Below the pieces are notes generated by a model that saw nothing but the letters and a program-made list of their open reading frames with translations, had not been told where the DNA came from and did not search any database. A program made the translations under genes and the position numbers. A DNA stretch of 46,523 nt, from contig NZ_JADKSH010000008.1 in NCBI RefSeq assembly GCF_015350795.1, positions 1-46,523 on the forward strand, in the 5' to 3' direction. Origin of the DNA: Microbacterium sp. VKM Ac-2870 (lineage in GTDB: Bacteria; Actinomycetota; Actinomycetes; Actinomycetales; Microbacteriaceae). Every line of letters begins with the position of its first letter. Position 1 is the stretch's first letter. Below, piece by piece: positions 36,678-44,275 of this stretch.

Positions 36678-39600
36678 TTAGCGGATGCCGAACCCGTCGT
36701 CGAACTTGGGCGCGGACGCGGTGGTGCGCGCGTCTTGAGCGGTGCGGGCGTGGCGGATGCGCGCCTGGTGCTCGTGTGCGGCCTGCTCGGGTGTCATCGC
36801 GTCGCGGAGCTGCCGTTCGGCCGCGGCCCGCTCGACAGTCCCGTTCGCTCGTGCGTACTCACCGAGCAGCTGCTTACGCAGTGCGGTCGCTTCCTCGAGG
36901 GAGGCGGTCAGGCGGTCGCGCAACGCGATAAGCGCGCCAGGGTCTTCGGCCTCGACGCCGGCGACTTGCAGAGCGTGGCCACGGGCTTCTGCCATGGCCA
37001 GGCGGGCGCGGACGGTGCGGAGGGTTTCGGCGTTGCGGTGGATGCTGTCGCTGAGTCGTTCGACCTTCGCGCGCAGGTCCGCGGCCTTCTCTGGCGCGTC
37101 TGCGGCGAACCGGTCGAGGTCGATGATCGCTCCAAACGGACGCCTCTTACGGTCACTCCACACTGCCGGCGTGAGGTCCTCGCGCACGGGCTCGTCGACG
37201 GGGCGGGCGGCGCGGGACAACTCGTCCAGAGCGGCCCGCGAAGCGTCCTCCAGCGTGACTTCCTGACGGGCACGCATCATCGTGGCCGCCAGCTCGTCGA
37301 CGGCCGACTCGGCACTCTGAGCGATCACGACGGCTTCGTTCCGTTCGCGTCCACGGGTCATGCCGACGTACAGGCCGGCGGCGTTCACGCCGGGACCGAC
37401 GATTGCCTCATCGGTCGTCTCACCCTGGATGCCGTGCACGGTGGACGCGTAGGCGAGGTGCACGTGGTCGGCGACGTACTCGGCCGACACGTCCTTCACG
37501 TCACTGCTGTCGGTGACCGACACCAGGCGCACACCGTCGGGGCGGATCTCCTGGATCGTCCACAGCGCCCGGTTCTCGACCCCGGCGCCGCTGTCGTTGC
37601 GCCGAGTCTGCACGACGTCGCCCACGAGTAGACGCTGCTCGTTCTGCCCGATCGCGACCACCTGGTCGGAGAGACGGCCAGCGTCGACGAGCGCGGCCTG
37701 AATCGTGTCGTTGATCTGCTGGGCTTCCTCGTTGGTGCTCGTCACCAGAGACACGCGCCTGCCGGCAGCGTCAGCGTTCAGGTACGCGGTGACCATGTGC
37801 TCGCGCGCATCGTCCTGGCTGGTGACGGTCTTCACGAGGCCTCGGCCGGTGAGCGCCCACGCCACGCCAGTTGCTTCCTGCAGGTTCGCCGGCTCCCGCA
37901 GCCGCAGCGACAAGTCCCCGTACTCAGGGTCGGTGAACCGGTGCACCGCGGTGAGCTCGACGACAGAACCGGAACGGTTCTTCATCGTCGCCATCGCACC
38001 CGAATGACCCACGGGCATCGCCTGCAGGTGGTCACCGACCATCGCGATACCAGCGCCGGTCGCCTCAGCGACCTGGGCGAGAGCGTTCGCGGTGTGCAGG
38101 TCGACCATGCCGGCCTCGTCGACCACGATCCGATCCCCCGCCCGCAGCGGGAACCGGCGCGGCCCCTCGTACACGACCGGGCGTCCGTGCTCGTCGACGC
38201 GCCCCTGGTCGTACTCTCCGGGCTGCAGCAGAGTCCACACCTGCGCACCGGACTCATCGGTGCGCCACCGCCACCCGTGATCCAGCAGCAGCGCGTGCAG
38301 GCTCGACGCGGTGGTGCCGATCTCCCTGCCGACCACGCTCGCGGCCTTCTTCGTTGGTGCGACCGCGACCAGCTGACGACCTTGCTCTTCGAGCGCCGCC
38401 TTCGCGACCTTCAGCAGCGTCGTCTTCCCGGTGCCGGCAGGACCGGTCACAGTGACCAGGCGTGCGGTGCCGGCGATCGCGGCCGCGGCATCCGCCTGAC
38501 CCGCATCCAGGGTCTTGCCCTCCTCGAGCACCCGCTCGGAGATCTCCGCCACGCTGTCCGCGGTGAGCATCCGGCCGGGCTCGTTGAGCCGGTCGAACCG
38601 TGCGGCCAGGTCGAGCTTCATCGCCGCCGTCGACGTCGACATGAACTGCTTGATGTGCGCCGGCACCCGGCTCTCACCGTCGAGCATGTCGACACTCATC
38701 TGCACCGCCCGAGCCACGACGTCCTCGATCGTCTCCTCGAGCTGCGCACGCTCCGCGACAACACCGGACGCGGCGATCGCACGCATCGCACCCGCGCGCA
38801 CATCGAACAGGCTGTACCGTCCCCCGGTCTGAGCCGACCGCTTGTCCGCGTCGACGACCGCACGCGCGGCAAGCAGCTCACGGTCCAGATCCGCGATCGC
38901 CACCGCCTCCACAACCACCCCGTCACGGGGGGTGAGGATGCCGGCGTCGAGGTCCTCCAGCTCAGCGCGGGTGCGCTCCTGCCACTCGTCCTCCACCAGG
39001 TCGTGCGGCTTGTTCGGACGACCGAACGCCCACGCCCACCGGTCGATCGCCAGCAGCACATCCGGCGACGGTTCCAGCCCCGGGTGAGCGTCCCGCCACT
39101 GCGCCAGACGCATCGCCCGGTTCGCTTCGATCTGGTTCGACCGACGCGACAACGGACGCACCACATGAGCGAGCTCGGAGATCTCCCCCGCCTCATTCAG
39201 CGTGTATCCGTGACGTGCCAGAGCGGCCACCCAGGCCGGGTCGGTGCGCGCCGCGATCTCCCCTTCTGCGTTGATGAGCGTGTGCATCTTCATCGCGACA
39301 CGGGAATCGATGTTCGACCATCGCCCGTCTTCCCCGAGCACCTTCACGTTCAGCCACAGGTGCCGGTGAATGTGCGGGTCCAGCGCACGGGAGCGTTCGT
39401 GCTGCAGTTCGACGACCTCGATCCGCTGCAACCCCTCACGTACGCGGCCGGCGGCACCGCGACGCGCGTTGAGCTCCCGCTGCCACGTCGTGATCACCTG
39501 GTCGCGTAGCCGGTCCTGCAGCCGCTCGTACTCGGCCGCGAGCTCCGGGTGCAGCAGCGCCGCGATGCTGTACGACTTCGGAGCGTTGATCGTCCCATCC

Positions 39601-39923
39601 AGCACCAGGTCCGCATCCGGTGACGCGAGCTCACGGCCACGCCGCTCCCCCGTCTCCGGGTCGCGCCCATCGACCCACACGCCAAGACGTTCCGCGTCGA
39701 GCTGGTCGACCGTGACCTGACCTGCCTCGACGACGAACCGGGTCACGGTGCCGGCGTCGACGTCGGAGTAGTGCCCGAGCGCATCAACACCGGACGGGGC
39801 GTGGATGTGGGCGTCGCAGGTGCCCTCCATCGCGTACGCGATCGCCTGCCGAACACCCTGCGAGTTGACACCTCGCTTCCACCGCTCCAGCCCGCCGCGC
39901 ATGCCCCCAGCGTAGCTGATCAC
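36678..39923 (-). CDS. MobF-family relaxase-helicase
   Basis: A protein of 1081 residues from a GTG at 39923, or 1074 from an ATG at 39902. The N-terminal TrwC-like relaxase domain includes the His triad DPHIHRHLWLNV near residue 183 and candidate Tyr nucleophiles in the first 55 residues. A RecD2-like helicase follows with Walker A TGPAGTGKTT near 490 and Walker B VVDEAGMVD near 602, then a coiled-coil C-terminus. It nicks oriT, stays bound to the 5' end and unwinds the strand for transfer. It runs opposite to the channel operon, and its promoter side faces the candidate oriT. Confidence 0.9.
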   Translation of the reverse strand: MISYAGGMRGGLERWKRGVNSQGVRQAIAYAMEGTCDAHIHAPSGVDALGHYSDVDAGTVTRFVVEAGQVTVDQLDAERLGVWVDGRDPETGERRGRELASPDADLVLDGTINAPKSYSIAALLHPELAAEYERLQDRLRDQVITTWQRELNARRGAAGRVREGLQRIEVVELQHERSRALDPHIHRHLWLNVKVLGEDGRWSNIDSRVAMKMHTLINAEGEIAARTDPAWVAALARHGYTLNEAGEISELAHVVRPLSRRSNQIEANRAMRLAQWRDAHPGLEPSPDVLLAIDRWAWAFGRPNKPHDLVEDEWQERTRAELEDLDAGILTPRDGVVVEAVAIADLDRELLAARAVVDADKRSAQTGGRYSLFDVRAGAMRAIAASGVVAERAQLEETIEDVVARAVQMSVDMLDGESRVPAHIKQFMSTSTAAMKLDLAARFDRLNEPGRMLTADSVAEISERVLEEGKTLDAGQADAAAAIAGTARLVTVTGPAGTGKTTLLKVAKAALEEQGRQLVAVAPTKKAASVVGREIGTTASSLHALLLDHGWRWRTDESGAQVWTLLQPGEYDQGRVDEHGRPVVYEGPRRFPLRAGDRIVVDEAGMVDLHTANALAQVAEATGAGIAMVGDHLQAMPVGHSGAMATMKNRSGSVVELTAVHRFTDPEYGDLSLRLREPANLQEATGVAWALTGRGLVKTVTSQDDAREHMVTAYLNADAAGRRVSLVTSTNEEAQQINDTIQAALVDAGRLSDQVVAIGQNEQRLLVGDVVQTRRNDSGAGVENRALWTIQEIRPDGVRLVSVTDSSDVKDVSAEYVADHVHLAYASTVHGIQGETTDEAIVGPGVNAAGLYVGMTRGRERNEAVVIAQSAESAVDELAATMMRARQEVTLEDASRAALDELSRAARPVDEPVREDLTPAVWSDRKRRPFGAIIDLDRFAADAPEKAADLRAKVERLSDSIHRNAETLRTVRARLAMAEARGHALQVAGVEAEDPGALIALRDRLTASLEEATALRKQLLGEYARANGTVERAAAERQLRDAMTPEQAAHEHQARIRHARTAQDARTTASAPKFDDGFGIR

Positions 39924-40232
39924 TCAAAGTGCCTGCGTGCATTCAATCTCTATTGCTCTTTGGGTCCTCTGGCCTCCTTGGTGGTCTGGGGTCTCTGGAT
40001 CCTCTGTCATCGTGTGGGCTCTCCCTCTTGGCTTTCTCTCTGATCGTTGATGTGGCTGGTGGATGCCGTAGCTCGGTGCATCGTCTTCTCGCTCCCATCT
40101 GCGGCGTCCTCGGGCGCAGCAGAGCGCTGGCAGTGACCGCACGGACGGGCCGACGGTCGTCAACACGACGACCGAGCACACGACCGCACACCGCACCGGG
40201 AGGGCACCGTCGGCGCGCCCCTCCGCACCGCC
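39924..40232. other. non-coding region upstream of the relaxase, candidate oriT
   Basis: About 309 bases without a supported gene, divergent between the relaxase and the gene at 40233. The first ~110 bases are strongly pyrimidine-skewed on the plus strand, with repeated GG-TC-CTCTGG-like words (39965-40010). A perfect 8 bp hairpin, CGGTCGTC-AACAC-GACGACCG, lies at 40154-40174. Location next to a MobF relaxase and strand asymmetry make this the likeliest oriT, but no known nic sequence is recognised. Confidence 0.4.
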
Positions 40233-40544
40233 GTGCATGTGGTGGTGGTGAAAAACACACCGACAGCATTCACCTGGCTCGCGCGCGACGACCGTCTGCG
40301 CATCCTCGTCGATATCGGACAGGCCGCGACAGACACAGCGACAGCATCGCACTTCGTCGACCGGGCCGGCAGCATCACCGCCCTCGCCTACGCTCTGCTC
40401 GAGCTCGTCGCCACAGTCCTCATCGACGACGCCACGTGGGCGCCGTCACGGGACCGTCCCACTCCACCTTTCGACGTGCCTGCAAAGCTCTTTGGTCGCT
40501 CGAACGGCGAAGGAAAGAATCTACGACGATCACAGGGCGAGTGA
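40233..40544 (+). CDS. hypothetical protein, 103 aa
   Basis: A frame starting MHVVVVKNTPTAFTWLARDD with a helical centre (TDTATASHFVDRAGSITALA) and good codon character up to about residue 80; the last 25 residues look less typical. No family is recognised. Its 3' third is duplicated at 42150-42285, where only that piece survives, which supports that the region was once a gene. The start is uncertain because the ATG lacks a ribosome site. Confidence 0.45.
   Translation: MHVVVVKNTPTAFTWLARDDRLRILVDIGQAATDTATASHFVDRAGSITALAYALLELVATVLIDDATWAPSRDRPTPPFDVPAKLFGRSNGEGKNLRRSQGE
40394..40530 (+). repeat. ~135 bp direct repeat, left copy
   Basis: Matches 42150-42285 in the same orientation, with a nearly identical core (GCCACGTGGGCGCCGTCACGG, then CGACGTGCCTGCA) and diverging edges (CTGCTCGAGC on the left, GGTGAAGGAA-like on the right). 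The copies bracket about 1.6 kb that holds an XRE gene, a membrane-protein gene and a cutinase gene. In this copy the repeat forms the 3' end of the hypothetical gene. Confidence 0.65.
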
Positions 40545-40575
40545 AGACGCCTCGCGCGAATATCCGTCGTGGACT

Positions 40576-40619
40576 ATCCCACCGCTCTGTGGTTGGGTCA
40601 AAGCACAGAGCGGTGGGAT
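40576..40619 (+). repeat. 16 bp perfect inverted repeat before the XRE gene
   Basis: ATCCCACCGCTCTGTG (40576-40591) and CACAGAGCGGTGGGAT (40604-40619) are exact complements around a 12-base loop, ending 9 bases before the ATG at 40629. In RNA the hairpin would bury the GGTGGGA that could act as ribosome site, so it may gate translation; as DNA it could be an operator for the XRE protein or a recombination/transfer site. Confidence 0.7.
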
Positions 40620-40628
40620 GGAGCATGG

Positions 40629-40898
40629 ATGACCACAACGAGCGAGGATCACGATTCAGCCTGTCACTCAGCTGCCCTCGAGCTAGCAGCGTCATTTCAC
40701 AGCCAACGTCAGATTCTTGCCCTATCTCAAGAAGAGGTCGCCATCCTCGCAGGCATAACCACGGTGACGTATCGAGCGGTCGAACGCGCTCAAGCGCCCA
40801 ACGGCAGACTCGTAAACCCGCGGCTGAGCACGATCGTTCGGGTCATGTCGGTCCTGGAAGTCCACGCCACGGTCGAACGCGGACTTCCGATCAGCTAG
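40629..40898 (+). CDS. small XRE-family regulator
   Basis: An 89-residue protein that is nearly only a helix-turn-helix: RQILALSQEEVAILAGITTV then TYRAVERAQAPNG, with an LSTIVRVMSVLEV helix after it. It probably binds DNA as a dimer, possibly the 16 bp inverted repeat just upstream. Its TAG stop overlaps the stop of the convergent membrane-protein gene by two bases. The ATG at 40629 is preferred over an upstream frame running through the inverted repeat. Confidence 0.7.
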   Translation: MTTTSEDHDSACHSAALELAASFHSQRQILALSQEEVAILAGITTVTYRAVERAQAPNGRLVNPRLSTIVRVMSVLEVHATVERGLPIS

Positions 40899-41257
40899 AG
40901 CCCGACCGCCCTCAAGCTGATCGCGTCAGTGATCAGATAGGCGGCAAGGGTAACGGCTGATCCCACCGCCAGTGGGGCGAGCACCCACCACCCTCTCCGC
41001 CGCAACGCGAAGGTGCACACGAGAGTTGTGACAACTACGACACCGACGATCACAAAGAACGTGTTGACCGCTCCGGCGAGTGAGTCGTAGTCGCAGGTGT
41101 CGCTGCAGGCCGCAACGCTCAGGGGACGCAGGTACATGGTTACTGCCGAGAAGGCGGTAATGAGAAACTGCAGCAGTGCGAACGCGAGGATCCAGTGGAT
41201 TGAGACAGCGCTTGTCCGCTCCACACCTGCAGCTGAAATACCTTGAGTCACGTCCAT
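40895..41257 (-). CDS. small membrane protein next to the cutinase
   Basis: A 120-residue protein with three predicted membrane helices (about 21-45, 63-82 and 90-112), with a Cys pair between the first two (AACSDTCDYD), probably outside the cell. The start at 41257 overlaps the cutinase stop by 10 bases; an earlier ATG at 41278 would overlap by 31. It is probably co-transcribed with the cutinase. No family is recognised. Confidence 0.6.
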   Translation of the reverse strand: MDVTQGISAAGVERTSAVSIHWILAFALLQFLITAFSAVTMYLRPLSVAACSDTCDYDSLAGAVNTFFVIVGVVVVTTLVCTFALRRRGWWVLAPLAVGSAVTLAAYLITDAISLRAVGL

Positions 41258-42042
41258 TCGCCCATGTGCATCATCCATGAGAACACATCAGGCATGTGTT
41301 GCGCATAGTTATTGTGCGACGCGTTGGTCGAGCTGTTGAGAGCGAGCGACTGGCAAGCCCAGTCATTGGGGTAGCACCACGACCGGATCCGCGACGACCA
41401 CATCGGATGATCGGCCCACTGAGGGTAGCCGTAGAACCAATACCGGCTCTCGAGGACATTCGTCAACCCCGTGGTGCGGGCTCCGAGTATTCCCTGGCCG
41501 CCCGGAGGTGGGGAGAAGTTGAAGTTCATGCCGGATCGAAACTTCGGATCTCCAAAGACCGCGACCGCCTTGATGTTCACCCACACCGATTTTAGAAGCT
41601 GTGAGTTGGCGAGGGCCTCCAATACGACGTCGGCACCCTGAGAGTGTCCGGCGAGGAAAATGAGAGGCATCTGTCCACCACAGTCGGCGAGAGAGTTGAG
41701 GACCGTCACCAGCTTCTGTTCTCCATCCAACTGGCTCGGCCAATACTCGGTACCTCCTCGAGCGTCGTACCTGATCGCTCGAGCCCACGTCGAGAAAACG
41801 TCTGCATTGAAGCTCGGAGCGAGCGCGGCAATCTGGTCGCCAAATCCACCCGAGGCATAGACGCGGCCGCCTTCCTCTGATCCGCTGCCAGCCGGCGCAT
41901 CGGAGCCACGAACTCCGATGAAAACCTGGTCTGCCGAACACTTTGATGCGGGCGCAGCCTGCGCAGACTGAGCGCCCGTCACCCCGAGGGCGAGCCCGAG
42001 TACAACGGCTGTCAACGCCCGACTGGTTCTCCTGAAAGCCAT
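41248..42042 (-). CDS. secreted cutinase-family serine esterase
   Basis: A 264-residue protein with a clear signal peptide (cut near AQAAP, residue 30) and the cutinase core: GVRGSDAPAGSG, nucleophile elbow GHSQG (Ser134), CYPNDWAC carrying the acid (Asp227) and NASHNNY carrying His243, with Cys pairs for disulfides. It would hydrolyse ester bonds in lipids, polyesters or plant cutin outside the cell. The start at 42042 has an AAAGGAGA ribosome site. It looks like host-adaptation cargo inside the direct-repeat-flanked segment. Confidence 0.88.
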   Translation of the reverse strand: MAFRRTSRALTAVVLGLALGVTGAQSAQAAPASKCSADQVFIGVRGSDAPAGSGSEEGGRVYASGGFGDQIAALAPSFNADVFSTWARAIRYDARGGTEYWPSQLDGEQKLVTVLNSLADCGGQMPLIFLAGHSQGADVVLEALANSQLLKSVWVNIKAVAVFGDPKFRSGMNFNFSPPPGGQGILGARTTGLTNVLESRYWFYGYPQWADHPMWSSRIRSWCYPNDWACQSLALNSSTNASHNNYAQHMPDVFSWMMHMGEWT

Positions 42043-42149
42043 GATTCTCCTTTGAGTGCGGAACAGGTTCACCAATCCTTCATAGAGCCTGATATCCGCA
42101 CAAGAAAGAGAACTATGCATCCCAGGCGCCTTGTGGCCTAAGCCTGCAA

Positions 42150-42285
42150 CTGCTCGAGCCAGCGGGCAAACGCGTCACCGACGCCGCCACGTGGGCGCCG
42201 TCACGGAACCGTCCTACTTCACCGCTCGACGTGCCTGCACCGTCACCCCACCCCGAAACGGTGAAGGAACAAAGCTGCGATTCTC
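42150..42285 (+). pseudogene. duplicated 3' fragment of the 40233 gene (right repeat copy)
   Basis: The right copy of the direct repeat. Read in the same frame it gives AATWAPSRNRPTSPLDVPA against DATWAPSRDRPTPPFDVPA in the left copy, so it is a protein-coding remnant without its own 5' end. 42043-42149 and 42286-42296 hold no gene. Confidence 0.55.
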
Positions 42286-42296
42286 GCCCGTCGGTC

Positions 42297-42779
42297 TCAC
42301 ACTTCCAGCGTTCGAGCGTTCACGATCGGCGCAGGCAGCGCACCACGGATACGGCGCGTGTGCGGCAGCACCTGGTGCAGCTCGACGCGATGCGGAACAT
42401 CGCCGGCAGGCACCTGCGCCCACACGCTCGCCGTCACCACGGCACCCGGGTTGAGCACCAGGACCTGCCCGTCCTCCCACTGCCACACCGCCTCCGACGT
42501 GACTGCGCAGAGGTACTTCGCCCGCCCCGCCCACACGTGCGCTTCCTGACCGAACAGGGGCACCTGGCGCGGCCGGCGGGACGTGTTCGAGACGATCACC
42601 GGGACCTCCCACAACACGTCCAACACCCGATCCTCCGCGATCACCGGAGCGGTCACCTCGACCCGGAGCCCCTCGATCGACGCTGGCAGATTACGCCGAT
42701 GCAGAACCCGGACCGCCCACCACCACAGCAACCCGAAACCGACCAATGCGAGCAACAACACCAGCACGTCCACGACCAC
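42297..42779 (-). CDS. single-pass membrane protein with external beta-rich domain
   Basis: A 160-residue protein with one N-terminal membrane helix (about 3-25) ending in VLHRRN, then a strand-rich domain (GLRVEVTAPVIAEDRVLDVL, VPVIVSNTSRRPRQVP) that reads like an Ig-like fold. The GTG at 42779 is only two bases from a GGGGGAG ribosome site; the in-frame GTG at 42773 is better spaced. No family is recognised. It lies upstream-separate from the recombinase genes and may be its own unit. Confidence 0.55.
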   Translation of the reverse strand: MVVDVLVLLLALVGFGLLWWWAVRVLHRRNLPASIEGLRVEVTAPVIAEDRVLDVLWEVPVIVSNTSRRPRQVPLFGQEAHVWAGRAKYLCAVTSEAVWQWEDGQVLVLNPGAVVTASVWAQVPAGDVPHRVELHQVLPHTRRIRGALPAPIVNARTLEV

Positions 42780-42796
42780 TCCCCCTCACCCGGCGT

Positions 42797-43042
42797 CTAG
42801 ACCGGATCCGGATCCGCCTGCAGCTGCTCCATCCACCTCTCGAACGCCAGCTGCGCAGCGTCGCGATCGGCATGCTCTCCGAGCTTTACTCGGTACAGCT
42901 GCATCCCGTCGATCTTCATCTCCGCGTCGACGACGATCCCCGTCGCGCCGCCCCGGTAGATGGGCATCACGCTCACCAGGTGGTCAACGTTGACCCAAAG
43001 CTGCGGGTTCCCATCGGCGTCGGGAATCGGTATCAGCTTCAT
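42797..43042 (-). CDS. hypothetical protein, 81 aa
   Basis: An 81-residue soluble protein, MKLIPIPDADGNPQLWVNVD, with alternating strands and a C-terminal helix (AAQLAFERWMEQLQADPDPV). Its ATG overlaps the recombinase stop by 4 bases, so it is translated with it. No family is recognised; the compact strand-helix plan resembles small plasmid-borne proteins that follow resolvases. Confidence 0.6.
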   Translation of the reverse strand: MKLIPIPDADGNPQLWVNVDHLVSVMPIYRGGATGIVVDAEMKIDGMQLYRVKLGEHADRDAAQLAFERWMEQLQADPDPV

Positions 43043-43623
43043 CGCCCGCTCTCCATCCGTGCTCGGTGCCTGGCCGCGGCGCGGTAGACGCCGCTGCGGG
43101 AGATCCGGAAGATGCGCGCGACGTCGGCCGCGGACCGGTCGCCCTCCTCGAGCGCTTTGGCGATCGCCGCGTCCGTCTCGGGCGGGATCGCCGGCTGTCG
43201 GCCCTTCAGCTTCTTCCGCACGCTGGGACGCGCCATCGCCTCCTGGGTGCGGAGGCTGATCCAGCCGCCCTCGGCTTCCGCGATCGCGGCGAGGAAGGTC
43301 AAGAACAGCTTCGACCACGGGTCGCGCGGGTCGTAGACCGTGTGGCCCATCTGGAAGATGACGCCCCGCTCGGTGAGATCCCGGACGATGTGCAACGTGT
43401 CCTCGACGTTGCGGGCCAGGCGGTCCATCTTCGGCACCACGAGCGTGTCACCGTCACGGACGGCGGCGAGGGCCTGGTGCAAGCCGGCACGCTGCAGGTT
43501 CTTCCCGGTGAAGCCGACGTCAGTGTAGATGCGCTCCTCGTCGATGCCGGCAGCGATCAGGAACGTCCGCTGCGACGACACGTCCTGCTCATTCGTCGAC
43601 ACCCGCGAGTACCCGACCTTCAC
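43039..43623 (-). CDS. serine recombinase (resolvase/invertase type)
   Basis: A 194-residue protein with the catalytic YSRVSTNEQ (Ser9), the conserved DTLVVPKMDRLARN segment, the long E-helix region and a C-terminal Hin-like helix-turn-helix (RSAADVARIFRISRSGVYRA). Length matches Tn3-type resolvases and DNA invertases. On a plasmid it most likely resolves dimers, or came with a transposon. GTG start overlaps the upstream gene. The dyad at 44167-44213 upstream of this operon is a candidate recombination site. Confidence 0.9.
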   Translation of the reverse strand: MKVGYSRVSTNEQDVSSQRTFLIAAGIDEERIYTDVGFTGKNLQRAGLHQALAAVRDGDTLVVPKMDRLARNVEDTLHIVRDLTERGVIFQMGHTVYDPRDPWSKLFLTFLAAIAEAEGGWISLRTQEAMARPSVRKKLKGRQPAIPPETDAAIAKALEEGDRSAADVARIFRISRSGVYRAAARHRARMESGR

Positions 43624-43898
43624 GAGCCCTCCCCCACTTCGCGGCGCGCGGCGCTGTTCGCGTCGAGCTGCCGTTCGATGTCGTCGATCATCGCCCGAAC
43701 CCGCTTCGCGGCCTCCCGCAGACGCGGGCCGTCGCTCGAGGGAACACCCGGGCCGTTGTACGCGACCCGCTCGTCCTCGTCGGCGGCGTCGTGCTCGAGC
43801 TTGCTCGCGTAGTCGTACAACGCGGCCGTCAGCAACGCATAGTCCTCGCTATCAGCGAGGTTCAGCAGCACCGGCTCGAACGCTGCCCAGCTGGCCAT
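43620..43898 (-). CDS. hypothetical protein, 92 aa
   Basis: A 92-residue acidic, helical protein (MASWAAFEPVLLNLADSEDY) with a C-terminal helix RLREAAKRVRAMIDDIERQL. Its stop overlaps the recombinase start by 4 bases and it starts 3 bases after the stop of the gene upstream, so all four genes from 44120 down to 42797 form one operon. No family is recognised. Confidence 0.6.
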   Translation of the reverse strand: MASWAAFEPVLLNLADSEDYALLTAALYDYASKLEHDAADEDERVAYNGPGVPSSDGPRLREAAKRVRAMIDDIERQLDANSAARREVGEGS

Positions 43899-43901
43899 CG
43901 G

Positions 43902-44120
43902 TCAACGTCCGTCGAGATCGCGCAGTTCGGTGAGCGCGCCGATGAGTTCGTTGATCCTTGCGCGGCGATCGTGCTTTCCGGCCACAGCGATCAGAAGCCA
44001 GCGAGGATCCTCAACCCACGCCGTGTTCTGGATCTTGATGCACGGATCACCGTCCGAGTTCTTCTCGACGGTGAAGTGATCACCATTGGCGATGACGAGC
44101 ACGTCCTCGTCTCGGTCCAT
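43902..44120 (-). CDS. hypothetical protein, 72 aa, first of the recombinase operon
   Basis: A 72-residue protein, MDRDEDVLVIANGDHFTVEK, strand-rich at first and with a charged C-terminal helix (RRARINELIGALTELRDLDG). The start at 44120 is fixed by a perfect AGGAGG ribosome site 6 bases upstream; a longer frame to 44201 reads through the dyad. Function unknown. Confidence 0.65.
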   Translation of the reverse strand: MDRDEDVLVIANGDHFTVEKNSDGDPCIKIQNTAWVEDPRWLLIAVAGKHDRRARINELIGALTELRDLDGR

Positions 44121-44166
44121 GTCATACCTCCTGGCTCGCGTTCCGTTTAGGCACCCGTCAGCGGGA

Positions 44167-44213
44167 CGGTCTAAGAACACCGTATATGGGACGTCCGACA
44201 TCCCGTTAGACCG
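44167..44213. promoter_or_regulatory. dyad upstream of the recombinase operon, candidate res site or operator
   Basis: CGGTCTAA (44167-44174) and TTAGACCG (44206-44213) are perfect inverted arms 31 bases apart, with an inner GGGA/TCCC pair and a central TATA. The site is directly upstream of the operon that contains the serine recombinase. It may be a recombination core, an operator, or both. 44214-44275 holds nothing else that I can support. Confidence 0.45.
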
Positions 44214-44275
44214 CGAGCCCGGCGCCGCAAGCGGGCGTCTCGCTTACCGATCCCCAACCGAACATCACCGGCTCA

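Noticed and set aside
37797..39509. 570-codon plus-strand frame
   Set aside because: Antisense to the relaxase His triad and Walker motifs; Arg/His-rich shadow.
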